Shown in pieces: positions 11,711 to 23,400 of a stretch of DNA of 64,000 nt; the first letter of the stretch is position 1; every line of letters begins with the position of its first letter. This DNA comes from Branchiostoma floridae (lineage: Eukaryota; Chordata; Leptocardii; Amphioxiformes; Branchiostomatidae), in contig NC_049983.1 of NCBI RefSeq assembly GCF_000003815.2, positions 13,956,240 through 14,020,239 of the forward strand, written 5' to 3'. The position numbers and the translations under genes were made by a program. Below the pieces are notes generated by a model. That model did not search any database. It saw nothing but the letters and a program-made list of their open reading frames with translations, and had not been told where the DNA came from.

Positions 11711-11952
11711 CTCTTTTGCAGAATTCACTACGCATGTGCAGGTGACAGGAATTTTTTAGTAATATATCAAAGATGAAGGTCCCATAAACGTAACATTATG
11801 CCATTTTGATGGCACCATCAGTTCTGGACAGTGTTGCGCAAATCGAAACAATGGTCAAGACAAGACTGTTTACATCTGACAGGCCTTCACCTTTGACATA
11901 TTACCCAGGATTCCTGTCGCCTGCACATGTGTAGTGAACTCTGCAAAAGAGC
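11711..11952. mobile_element. MITE with about 75-bp terminal inverted repeats
   Basis: The left arm starts GCTCTTTTGCAGAATTCACT and the right arm ends with its reverse complement (AGTGAACTCTGCAAAAGAGC) with one change. Similarity continues inward for about 75 bases, through CATGTGCAGG, GACAGGAAT and AAGATGAAGG-like blocks. No target duplication was recognised. Confidence 0.65.
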
Positions 11953-13000
11953 TTGCCGGTATTCGCACTGGTGTACTGTATTAGTAGTTTTCTTTTCAAG
12001 AAAATCATGACAAGAATATACTCACTCACAGGTGATAATTACTATACAACATGCTGAAGAGACACAACCTGATGTGTGTTACAGGTGACATGGGTAGGTG
12101 TCTCACTTCTAATATTACTACTTAACCCAATGATTACTTTGTGAAACTAAAGCATGTAATCGTATAGTCTATAGAATATCCTTTGAATGTTTGAGTTTGA
12201 AAACAATGAAATGGCAATTATAAAAGTTGCATATTGAAAAGAAACTTATAGTAACCTTTGATGATTATGTTTTCCTGTTCCTTTAATAGGTGTGCTTGTG
12301 CATGTACATTGTATTAGTATTGTCATTAAAGTACAGGAAAAGTAACAGTAGCTTTGGAGGGCAGAAAAAATATGAAGCCATAGAATAGCTTATCCAATGA
12401 CAGTAGTTTTTTAAAAACAAGGTTTATGACAAAACCCTGGACATCAAGAATGATAAATGTCAGCAGTGAGTTATGTATGTTGTCATTGTGCTCGAAACTT
12501 TATGTCTTCAATAGGACTTCATCAGTTCATAAAAAAATTCCTGACCTTATTGGCTTTAATTTTTCATCGGTATTGACCTGCCCTCCAGGCTTTGCTGCTT
12601 TTCCTAACAACCAATGATGGAGTTCGTTGCCAGCAACAGACTAATGGCCATTGAGCCACCTGGTGGTAAGAATACTGCTTTACTTATCTTTCTCATCCAA
12701 TCTGAACATTCTTTCAATTGGGGATATTATAAGGTGTCTCAATGTGAGCACTTTTTCAGAACATATACAATCTGCAAACATCAAGTTTTTTTTGTAAATC
12801 AATTATTGTCCAGAGACTGCTAAATAAACTTGAAGTCACTTTCATTCAAACGGAGCACTCAGAATACTCTATTTCTTTCATATGATATTGTGGATTTCAT
12901 ATTATGTAGGTCAAAGGTCAGAGTTAGAGCTGTACATGTGTATCATCTATATATGAAGTGGGAGGGTATGTATGGTGGACACAATCACTGATGCCTTTAG
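11953..13000. other. Mostly non-coding, one doubtful exon at 12591-12664
   Basis: A segment at about 12591-12664 has a plausible acceptor (CCCTCCAG) and a donor (GTG/GTAAGA) around a short ATG frame beginning MMEFVASNRLMAIEPP. Its reading phase does not join the next candidate exon at 13001, so I do not annotate it as coding. The rest shows no gene. Confidence 0.35.
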
Positions 13001-13938
13001 TTCTATAAAAATATGGCAAGGGATTTGGCAAACTTAAACAGGACAGAAGATATTCAGGAAGCCATTCGATGGTTGGTGGATCTGAGGGACATAGCAGGAA
13101 CTGCAAGTAGGACACGTTTGAATATCTGTTTATTGATTTTTTTGGATACATGTATTTGTTGCCCCAGAAGCTGGGTAGTTTGTTGTACATGTAATAACAT
13201 TTATGACTTTATCTATGCTAACATCTACTTGTTTTCTTTGTTTGTATGGAACAGAATAGTTAGGCAACATTTTTTGTGTGCTCAGTAACGGTGTTAGCTT
13301 GAAACCATGTCTTATATCTAGATGTTTTCCTGCTACAGTAAGGTCTATAGCAACAAATAAGTGCAATAAAATGGAATGCAATTAAAAGTCAGTCTTCCAA
13401 TGTACTTAACATAATCGTATAATCGTTATTGTCAGTTATGTATAAGGGAATTTCTTCCCATGTAACCTGCAGTGCTATATTTATAAGTACATGTATATGA
13501 AACATTCTACCTACTTCTTCTCTGGTGGTATATTGCAAACAAATATGGTACATTATTTACCACCAACAAGCCGAAGAATCAGAACAAAAGCTAATGTACC
13601 CTGTAATACTGTGTGTTACAGTATTTTGTACAATGCTCCTCCATGTGATAAGTCAAATGTTTTGTCAATACCACAGATTATTACTGTATCATGTTATCAT
13701 CATGCACATAGAGGTCAACTATGTCAAAACTGCTTTAGTATTCTATATCGTACAAATATTCTTTGCATCTGGCTGTAGTAGTGTATTATAGTACTATTAG
13801 TAGACTGTATCACAGTCAGGATCTCTTAATGCATGTGCGTAGATGAAAAGTGTAGTCCAGATTGCTATGGAAACTATGCTGCTGCACCAGAGTGAACATG
13901 TGAGAAATGCTGGCACTCTTCCTGCTGATGTCATGATG
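13001..13938 (+). CDS. Two linked candidate exons of an unidentified gene
   Basis: Exon 13001-13106 (acceptor CCTTTAG, donor CAA/GTAGGA) and exon 13856-13938 (acceptor GTGTAG, donor ATG/GTAAGC) join in phase across the intron to give one uninterrupted helical-looking stretch of about 63 residues: LNRTEDIQEAIRWLVDLRD, then IQIAMETMLLHQSEH and NAGTLPADVMM. Phase agreement and the amphipathic character support a real protein. I do not recognise the family and cannot fix the first or last exon. Two later segments are phase-compatible continuations: 15569-15620 (PQMALRLDGQDADLMFL, donor GG/GTATGT) and 17229-17301. The gene could begin near 11100-11218, where a donor ACAAG/GTAATA follows the divergent promoter. 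Confidence 0.4.
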
Positions 13939-14950
13939 GTAAGCTGAGTATCGGGATTCTCAAATTAACTAGACTTAATATTTTGATGTCATATTGTTAT
14001 TCTTTGTTTTGATATGATTTTAGGAAGGAGGATAATCTGATATGTAGTAACATGATCTATATAATAGAACCTGTTAATGTTATGGTACATGAATGGAAAA
14101 TTGAACACATTACACATGCATACAGCTGGTTGGGATATACATGTATGTGACTCTTTAAGCCCTGTATTTCCCCAGCCTATTATTATTATTAGTCTTTTCA
14201 TACATAATCTAATAATGTAACAATAATTATTGTATTAGTTTGCACAAATGAGAAGCAGCATCACATTTCTGAAATTATATTATTAATTTTGTATTACATT
14301 TGTCTCACTGTACATGGAATATGCTGAATATGTACCTGTTATTCCTTTACATGCAAAACCTGCACCTTCCAATTCCCCCTTTTTTCAGCCCTGTGATCAT
14401 ATCATCCCCAAAGTAACCAGACCAGTGTTTTCATATATCACCTGGGTCATTTTGTTAGCTGTTGAGTTTAAGTTGCTGAGCTTGCATTAGATAGACAGTG
14501 ATCACAAGCTCAGAATGTGGAAATTTGGTGTCTTTGCCAGCATGAGCTTTTAACAGTGCTGAATCTTCATAAATGAATTGGTAGCACTAGGTTAACTTTT
14601 GTGAAAAAATTCTCAGTTGCTTGCTGCCCTTTCCTTTCTTTTGTAGGGAATGGTAACATTTAGAACTGTATTCTTGTTGTAGGTTAAGAGATCTTTTATT
14701 TTCCTCTATCATTAACTGTGTAATGTTTGTATTAAAGACCTATGCACTAGAACCTTAAGAAAATTGTGACATTCAGGAACCCAGTACCCACCTATTGCAA
14801 ATTTACTCAAGGTCACTAGGGGGCATTGCTCCAAAATACAGTAGTCTGATTTTTGCAGTTTGCCCTAGAGAGCTTGTTGACCTTCATTCTTCCATGGCCC
14901 TTTGGCCTTAGACAAAATGTCAGATCATACTACTGATTTAAACACAAGAG
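13939..14950. other. Intron-like sequence, nothing identified
   Basis: AT-rich, with no exon that I can support and no repeat with recognisable ends. Confidence 0.35.
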
Positions 14951-15107
14951 ATGTTTGCAGCCCTGACTGTATTTCTTGAAGTTCTACTTGTCGGCATCTC
15001 TATTGCTTTTGTCATCCTGAGTTTTCACTGGTATTTCATGGTTGTCTACAAGCTTGATAATGCAGGATGGGCCCGTGCCCCACATGCACAACAGAAGAAT
15101 GGAACAG
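14951..15107 (+). CDS. Possible membrane-anchor exon (doubtful)
   Basis: An ATG frame of 52 codons ends at a moderate donor (AACAG/GTTTGT). It starts MFAALTVFLEVLLVGISIA and continues with a hydrophobic run to a HWYFMVVYKL edge, a typical N-terminal transmembrane anchor. The layout faintly recalls the N-terminus of ceramide glucosyltransferase (a membrane helix ending in an H-F/W...Y-x-R/K-L edge). The conserved catalytic exons of that enzyme were not found downstream, so I do not assign it. The sequence before the ATG lacks a good acceptor, so if real it is a first coding exon. Confidence 0.25.
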
Positions 15108-15568
15108 GTTTGTTATGGTTTTATTCCTGGATGCATACCAGTATATGATACCTTGGCACTAGCACAATCAAGGTTTTAAAGTTGCTAGCACTCAGATCAA
15201 GTTGCCAGTTAGTTTTTTAGATTTTGCAAATCTAGAGTGATAGACAATATCTTTGCAAATATGGATGGTTGATTGCACATGTACAGGATTGATTGTCAAT
15301 TTGTGTACAATTTTCACTCTAGATCTTTTTTTAGAATGTTTGACCTTAGGTCCAGGGCTATACCATGGATCGGTTTTAAGGGGACAAAATGTTCCAAAAT
15401 TACATAGAGATATGATCTTTAACTGTTTTGTGAACATTTTCTTTTGTCATCCTAAAGTCTTTTGCCACAGAAGTTGATAATATTGTTTCTTTGTAAGGTT
15501 ATAATTCTTTGATGATTACATGATTGCACTGTCCCTCTATGAAAGTGAGACACTACATTGTTTTCAAG

Positions 15569-15620
15569 CCACAAATGGCTTTACGACTTGATGGACAGGA
15601 TGCTGACCTAATGTTTCTGG
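15569..15620 (+). CDS. Candidate short exon, unidentified
   Basis: Acceptor TTTTCAAG and donor CTGG/GTATGT enclose 52 bases reading PQMALRLDGQDADLMFL. It is in phase with the exon ending at 13938 and could be its continuation. Too short to identify. Confidence 0.3.
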
Positions 15621-15969
15621 GTATGTGTCACTTTACTTTTTGTACAAGTCTATAGAACAAGTTTGTACAAATATACAGTAGCTCATAAAGTCCATGAGCT
15701 TCCTGCACACGGAGCTTTTATTACTATAAATACTGGTTTACATACAATCCAAACTGACATAATTCCATAGTTGTATTAAAAATAGCCGTATGGAGGTTAT
15801 GAGGTCTCCAAACAATTCAACAGCCTATGATCTACAAAAGGGATACTACATGTATATGTAGGCACTACAAATTACATAACATTTAACACATGTGGTGTGT
15901 TATATACCACCATCAGTACCACCATAAACTTTTAAACCTCCTTGATGAAACACAATGTACAATGTTGAT

Positions 15970-16110
15970 ATTCCCTGCAGTTGAAATGGTACAGTCCACT
16001 TCTCAGCCAATCACAGGCTGTGTTTTGCCAGCTGGCCTTTTAAGAGCATTTTCAAGATGGCTGCCTGACAGACATTTTTACTTCGGCTTGCTGAAAATCT
16101 TCTGATATAT
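15970..16110 (+). promoter_or_regulatory. Possible promoter with CCAAT and AAGATGGC motifs
   Basis: CAGCCAATCACAGG at about 16002-16015 is a classic CCAAT-box context. TTCAAGATGGCTGCC at about 16050-16064 matches a YY1-type initiator motif often found at start sites of housekeeping genes. It lies about 0.5 kb before the small membrane ORF at 16593. A purely coincidental match is possible. Confidence 0.3.
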
Positions 16111-16592
16111 TTCCCCTGCTTTGCTGGTCCATCATTTATACAACAGGAGTTCACTCTTGGAAGGATAGGAGTTGGAGATAGGAGAGTGTCGACTGCAGTA
16201 CAGCCAGTAGGTACCAGGGACAGAAGAGAAACAGGATCACATCTGCCTGGACACAGCAGTAGCTACCTCCACTTCTAGAAGCTTCTTCCCACCCACCAAG
16301 AAGAAAGCAGTCAAAATCTACAGCCTTTCTGAGTGGATTGTGAACTCACAGCTTGTCCAACTCAGTTCAACTTTATGCATGTTGGTTTAAAGTGTGGCAT
16401 TTATTCCTGGGGCTGGGAATATTGATTTGACCTTGATAAAGTGCCGCACTACATGTTCTGGAGATATTCTCTTCTTAAGTTCTTTTACCTTGTCATTGAA
16501 GATTGTCTCAACTTGACACTGACTTCACGGTAGCACGGAAGTACGGAAGGATAATTTGCAGCTTGTCTTGTTATCATCCTTACACAATCAAG

Positions 16593-16814
16593 ATGCTGGA
16601 GAGCCTTTTCCAGTCCACAGTGTGGTACTACATCTCCCTGCTGTCTGTGATCATCCCAGTGGTGTACCTGTTATACCTCTTCACAGCCATAACCTTAGAG
16701 TACACCAACACTCGCATGAACCGCCAGTGGAACCAGTGGAAAAGGATGTTCCCAGAAAAACTTAAGGAAAGCCCGAAGGAAAATTCCTGTGGAGAGTTTG
16801 ACAAGCTAGACTGA
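16593..16814 (+). CDS. Small single-pass membrane protein ORF, unidentified
   Basis: A 73-residue frame starts MLESLFQSTVWYYIS, has one strong membrane helix (about residues 11-33, rich in I, V, L and Y), and then a polar, basic tail with MNRQWNQWKRMFPEKLKE and an acidic end (EFDKLD, stop TGA). The composition is that of a small integral membrane protein with a cytosolic tail. The codons look used rather than random and the frame ends cleanly. It could be a single-exon gene starting at the CCAAT region near 16000, or a terminal exon joined at the AATCAAG acceptor just before the ATG. I do not recognise the family. Confidence 0.35.
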   Translation: MLESLFQSTVWYYISLLSVIIPVVYLLYLFTAITLEYTNTRMNRQWNQWKRMFPEKLKESPKENSCGEFDKLD

Positions 16815-17228
16815 CAGCTGCTTTTGTGCAATTGAAGAGAGTTTTTACATTATATACTTCCATATGTGTAAATTTGTTCCTACCAGGATGTCAGTATTTT
16901 ATCCGTAACAAGGCAAAACTGCATGTTGTGCTCATTGATATTGAGGCAATTAGAATAATGATTCTACCTTGTTTTGAAGGTTTATCCAAGGATACATAAA
17001 GAAATTTAGATTATACCCTGCATCAAATTAGTATGCCGATTGTTACACATAGAAGCAGGCAAGAATATTGTATAAGGGCATCAAATACATACATTGTATT
17101 GTCCCAGTGACTGTTTGGCATGCTGCCAAACCTCTAGATAGGGGCATGTACAAGATACTAGTAGCCATGTACATGTAGCCATTAAAGGCTCCCATTCCCC
17201 TGTATCTTTACCAACCATGTGGCTCCAG

Positions 17229-17301
17229 CCCACCTTACCAGAGGATGTACAGGTAGAACGACTAAGACGATTTACGGCATCAATTGGTGACTATGCTAGA
17301 G
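17229..17301 (+). CDS. Candidate exon, unidentified
   Basis: Acceptor GGCTCCAG and donor AGAG/GTAGGT enclose an open frame PTLPEDVQVERLRRFTAS followed by IGDYAR, a charged helix-like stretch. The frame also extends upstream to an ATG at 17217 that could be a start. It is phase-compatible with the exon ending at 13938. No further exon was found before the ASB13-like gene. Confidence 0.3.
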
Positions 17302-20300
17302 GTAGGTTCAAGCCTTATCCAGGAACTTTCTGTATTTCTGTTTGATTTGCAGGAAGAAAAATATGCATGCACTTATTTATACTGGAAACTGAAGTCTCTC
17401 CAGGAAACTTGATGATCTTACGGTTGATATTTTTCGTATGTAAATGCATCACTGTGTGTAGATTGGAAAAATAATTACATTCTTATGCACACAAACTGGT
17501 TTCAGGCAAAGTTGCACATCGTTGCTATGTAGAAACTGTCATAAGCTACAGTGTGCTAAGTTGAGAATTCACATGTATTGTGTAGTAAATATTTGTTGCA
17601 AAGGTTGAAGCAATAAACATTATTTCAGAATCTTTCTAGTTACCCATGTTGTTGACTTGGCCTTCTCCCAATATGCAATCTGATCAGGACGTCCAGATTA
17701 GGATACATCTGAGTCTGTCAATCATCCTTGCTGATCATCAGCTGTGCAGAGGGAAGAATTTCAACATTGCTGCCCTTTCCCAGTTGCATCATTTGTTTTT
17801 ATCCTTCTTTAAGTAATACCAAAAATATGCACAAGACATGTTTATTTTCCTAATGTTAATTTTAGTTTTGCTAGATTTTTGTGCAGTAAATTTATACAAG
17901 TAGCATGAAAGATTAGCCTAATTTACTGTAGATTCTAAGTAATATTAGTCTGGTCCCATGCTACATGCCTGTGACATAAGGGATGAAGACCAAATATCGA
18001 GATGAAATATCATACTGACAGTGGCACGGGGCATGCACATGCATACATTTGCATATTGACATCTTTGTTGATGCCCAAGCTAGGTGGTAGGAGCTCCTTG
18101 GTGGTATCAAGGCTAGCAAAGCCTTGTTTACATGGAGAATTTTCTGGAGCAAATCTTTGGGTTCCTCCCTCGTGGTGATCTCTACCTGAGAAGGGGGAGG
18201 GGCTGTGATCTGGACACAGACGTTGGTTGGTACTACATGTATATGTATTATACTTACTAGACATTTATATGCAGAAGTATGTGTATCTGTACATGTATAT
18301 GGCTATTCCACTATCGATACATTTTACACACAGTCAGTTGAATGTACTATTCAAGAGTTAAAAATACATTTAATTCCTTTATTCAAGGAGATCTTGTCTC
18401 ACCAATAGCATTCCTGTAGACAGGTTTTAACCATATCTTTCAAATATGAAAATAAATCATCTGTCTTAATTCATTGTTATATTCTTGGTCAAGGTACTGA
18501 GGACAAGGTCTTTTGAAATAACTTATGATTTTATATTTAGTGCAAGACGAAATTCGTACTTGTTGTGGGTAGTTTTACTTATAAGTTGTGTACAGTATAT
18601 ATTTAGAAACTGACCTTGGCACTGTTTGCCTGGAGATGGTTAGCCAACTGCCATAAAAGTATGTCTTCATCTCTGGTGTAAACATTTGAATAGACGATCA
18701 TGTTTCTTTACACCAGCCAGGGATTTTTTTCTGTTTACTGTTGTGCTGACAAAGTTGACTCATTCTCTCACCCGTTAGCAAAGTCAGGATGACTTTGTTC
18801 TTTCACACATCTTGTTTGGTGCGAGCACTGGCTGTCCCAGGTTTGTATTATATATGCTTGTTTTCTAGATGATCCTAGATCCTAGTTCATTGTTGGTGGA
18901 AATGTTGGGTCTATAGTGTTGAAGTGATATCTACTTGATAACATGCTGAAGTTGGTTGTGGGTGAATAAGCCATCTACCCCCATGTGGAAACTGTTTTTT
19001 CTACTAGGAGTAGACAACAGGATATGTGAAATTTTTATCCATCAACAAATGCTTGATACAATGTAGTTATTTTAGAGGATTCAACCCTTTGGCAGATACT
19101 TAATTCAGTGAATTGTTCCCAGTTTTGTCCATCTGAGAGCAAAACAGTTCATTGATCGACTGGCATTGATGATTCTTTCTTTTTATTAACCATAACCATA
19201 ACAGAAATCGCCCAAGGGTCTGAGGGTGCCTTGGAGCAAGTCAAAAGGTTTTTTTTGCTCAGGGCTCGTGATATGCAGTTTTGACATAAATCAGTAGAGG
19301 GAGCTTCAGAGTAAAGCTGTTCCAAACGCGTTGATATTTTCAAGCAGATATTTGGAAAAAGTGTTGTAACGTTCTTGCTTTCCCATCATCTCTGACAGCC
19401 ATTCACAAATTGTCTTGTTGCACCTCCTTGTGATCATGCCACTTCTGCAAATAGCCATGGGTAATATTTTACAAGCGATGTTTACACTGGGTGTCCGAGT
19501 GCTTTCAGACCTCTTTCAGGGTTGCCGGCGGACTTACTGTGGTACGTGCTCCAGACGATTGGCAATCAATAGCCGTTAGACATGTATCTGTTGATTTTTG
19601 GTGGAATGGCTGCACAAGCTGGCAGCATTAAAGAAAACGTTACGATCTTACATCAAACATCTTTTTTTAGAAGCTTTGAGATCAGGCCAGCTCCATTGAC
19701 CTTAAGAGTCCCGAAGGGGCCAGGGCCGGGACTTTTTTTCAAAGGGACTTTGGTCAGTGTAAGGCTGCAAGCTATCAAAAAGTCATCAAACATTGCATCA
19801 GCCGCCCGGTGTTTTTCTCTCTTCTTTTCTTTAGAGATAACGTTATAGAAAAGTTATAACCTTGATTATTTTATTATTAAATCATTGTCTGACACGATGA
19901 TTTTGTAAGAAAGGAGTAGTTTTTATTCAACAGCTCAAAAAGTAGTGTTAAACATCAAAATTCCAAAAAAAAGTTACATTTGAAATGTTGTTAAGTTAAG
20001 TAGAATGGTCAAACAAAGTGTATTTCATGGACACATCACGTAAAGTTGTTGCGCCAAGGCACTTTTGGACAGACGATTTGATTACATTTTTAAGGTAACG
20101 TGTTAATAAACTTCCTTACATTACGTTAGTTTTGTTATTACACTACTCTTCCTTTTCGAAGAGGGGGAGTAACTTTGAGAAGTGCGTCCATTCAAGTTGG
20201 GTATTCTGCAGAAAGGGATCAATTTCTGGATCTCGCAACTATCCACTACCCCTTTTGTAAAGTGGACGATGCTCTTTAAGGACGTTGACCTTTGCTCTGT

Positions 20301-20425
20301 TACGACATGGAATTTTCCAACATGCGGTGCGGACGGGGGCGCACGGCGTCCGGCTAGACGTCTAGACGTGCGCGAGCTGTCAGAGTGGAAAGTTAGAATA
20401 TAAATATACTGTCCGAATATATTCC
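17302..20425. other. Long non-coding stretch
   Basis: No supported exon, RNA gene or repeat with defined ends on either strand. A more CpG-rich patch at about 19480-19580 and again at 20300-20425 precedes the ASB13-like start codon and probably includes its promoter. Confidence 0.4.
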
Positions 20426-23400
20426 ATGACGGCTGTCATCGCTGGAGATATGGGACCAGACCAAGATGTCTGCGATCGGGACACGTCTCCGAAGATGTTA
20501 ACATGTCTCATAGACGCTCCGGATGATTTGTACTTAAAGAAACGAAATCACTTCCGGTGTTATCAAGGTAACAACTTAAGAGTTAGAGTAGAGTAGAGTA
20601 GAGTCTTCGGTTAGGTAGGAGTCTTGCTCCAGTTGAAACCGCTCCTCATTCTGTTCGGTCAGCATAACGTTAAATCTTTATCAAAGCTTAGAAGATAGTC
20701 GTTGTGTTAAATCGTATTGAAGAAGTTGGCGCCAGTTCGGAGGCATTGAAAAACCTGTTTCTTTTTTTCTTGGTGTGCCGGCAACGTTGTACTGTAGTAA
20801 CGTTAGTAGTAACGTTATGTTGATATAACCATTGAAGGACGTTAACGTTATATCTTCATTTCACAGCTACGAAATGTTGCATCATCAAGGATCTTGACCT
20901 TTGACATACTATATACACGCTAACGTTGTATAGTAAACGTGCGTTTTAAGACACTTCGATATGACGATAACCATTAAAATGCGAGGTGAACTGCACTGTC
21001 AACTTGAAATCACTTGCTTTTATTAGCCCCGGTGACTGCATGTTTGTAGGGTTTCTTTGTCTTCCTTGCAGTCATGTACATTAACCCTAAAAACGGCAAA
21101 CGTGAAATACAGTAGGGAAGAGAAACCCGGGTCTGACTAAATACCGCAAACCAGCGCAAACCAGCGCAAACCAGCGCAAACGGGTCTATTATGCAGTATT
21201 CATGGGACAATGGCCTTGTTTAATGCTCTAAATACACTGTCTGTGCAATGAGAGATTAAAAAACACGGCAAATTATAAGTTTTTACCAGTTTTTTTTTAG
21301 TTATTCCGCTTGTTTCAAGTTCGAAAGGATTTCTGGCCGCCATCTTGGATCATCCGTGTTAGGGGTCTAGATGGGGAAATTGTCGTTAACCTTATTTACT
21401 TAGAAAGTACCTTCATGGCTTGGCGCAGGCGCTTTTGACAGCTATAACATGTCAAAAATCCACGGTGGCATGATTCCAATGCCCATCACTCGTCTACGCG
21501 TACGGCTAGCACTCGCTTTCACGGGGGGCTGGAGCCGGGCATGCCGCCGCGGATTTTTGACATTTTTTAGCTAGGGTTGGGGTTGACTCGACACTCGCGC
21601 TTCGCGCTCGGTCTCGCAACCCATAACCCTAGCTAAAAAATGTCAAAAACCGCGGCTACGTCATCAGAGCTATCGCTCTTCATCTCCCTAATTTTGAAGA
21701 TAATCTCATTCACTTTTGACTCAAAAGATAGTGCCAAAGTGCAATTTTCCCATCCAGACCCCTAACACGGAAGATCCAAGATGGCGGCCAGAAATCCCTT
21801 CGAACTTGAAACAAGCGGAATAACTATTAAAAAAAGGGGTAAATACTTATAATTTGCCGTGTTTTTTATTAAATATCGCACAGACAATGTGCTTATAGTG
21901 TATTTAGAGCGTCAAACAAGGCCATTGTCCCATGAATACTGCATAATAGACTCGTTTGCGCTGGTTTGCGCTGGTTTGCACTCGTTTGCGGTGTTTAGGC
22001 ATACCGGAGAAACCCTACAGACAGTCGGCGGCTGCTCTTGTGCTTGGGTCGACCCCATTTGGACTGTAAGGTTTGTCTCCAAGTAGATGTTGGGAGGGAA
22101 TATTGTGACTTATTTTCTGTTTTAAAGGGGCTTGTTTTCTGACCCACAAACTCTATCCACTCGAGTGGTATCAGAAATGCCAACTTTCCCAAATCTAGTT
22201 CATTGAAATGAGGCCCCTGGTGACCTCAAAGTCACACTATACTTTGTCGTGTAATGGGGACATCTAACATTGCACTTTACTATAATAAACCAAAGGTTTT
22301 ATCAGTTATACAAAGCAAGATTTGAAGATCTTCTTTCAAGCTTCTGTGAATATTTAAGGCAAAGAGGTTAACATCCATTGGCATAATACCGGCAGGTTTA
22401 CTGCAATTTCTCAAGCAATACTAATTTGGCAAATGATCAACGCATCATTTTCTCCAGTTACATGTTGCTGTTACAGCTTACCTTTGCCACTTCTACCGTG
22501 TATCTTTTTTTTGTCTCTCTTGTCCTGCTAAAAACATAATATCGTAATTGGAACACACCGCGGAATTGCACGGAGAACGGGCGCGTGGTTGGAAGGGGGT
22601 GCAATAATACTGGCAGAACGAAACTCGGCACAATTAACTGCCGCTATGTAACTTTATACATCCTCTGTTGTTCCTTCCTTTCCTGTTAGTTGCACAAAAC
22701 AAAAATCTGCGTGAGCAGACCGAAAGTCATGAGAAAATGGGCGTGTACTATCAAGAACTTTCATTTAATTTTGGTCCGTCACAACCGTTATGACGTAAAA
22801 CTTTACTGCTGGTGTAGCATTAAAAATGGCGGGAAAATGACGGCGTACGTTCAATTTGACCCATTCAGCCGTAGATCCGGGCGATAATGCAACGGTTCTT
22901 CACACTGTTACACGAGTTGTTGGTCACCAAAAGAAATTCAAGATTGCTGTTGAATCATGCTCATCTTGTGCCGTGAGCACGTGTGATTATTATCTACAAA
23001 TCTTGCGATGAACGTGATAGTGTGTTCGTCCCACGACGAGCTCGCCTGCCCCGAAAATGACCTGAAAACTTTTGGCCTTGTTGTCTTCGAATACACTGTT
23101 ATCGAAGCCTTTTTGAAAATGTGTGAAATACGTGGGTGTCTGAAGTGTGCATACCTCGGAAATTACTGTTGCTGCGCTAGTGGATCACCGAAAATTTATC
23201 GTCTATGTCATTTGCCGGTATAAGTATTACTGCCGGTATTATGCCAATGGATGTTATATATATAAACTCCTTGTTAAAGGTAGTTAAAAATAGACATCTT
23301 AGCTACGGCCGCGTGGCGCGTTGGTACACCCGATCCCTCGATCTCGGAAGTGGACCCTTCCAGCCGAACGCCATATCGAACAAATAGAACCCCCTATTCT

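Noticed and set aside
14951-15107. N-terminus of ceramide glucosyltransferase
   Set aside because: Only a membrane-helix resemblance; none of the enzyme's catalytic exons was found before 20.4 kb, so the name was not assigned.
23301-23350. tRNA-like sequence (GCGTGGCGCGTTGGTACACC)
   Set aside because: It fits the 5' half of 5S rRNA better, has no tRNA box B downstream, and its missing half follows at 24133.
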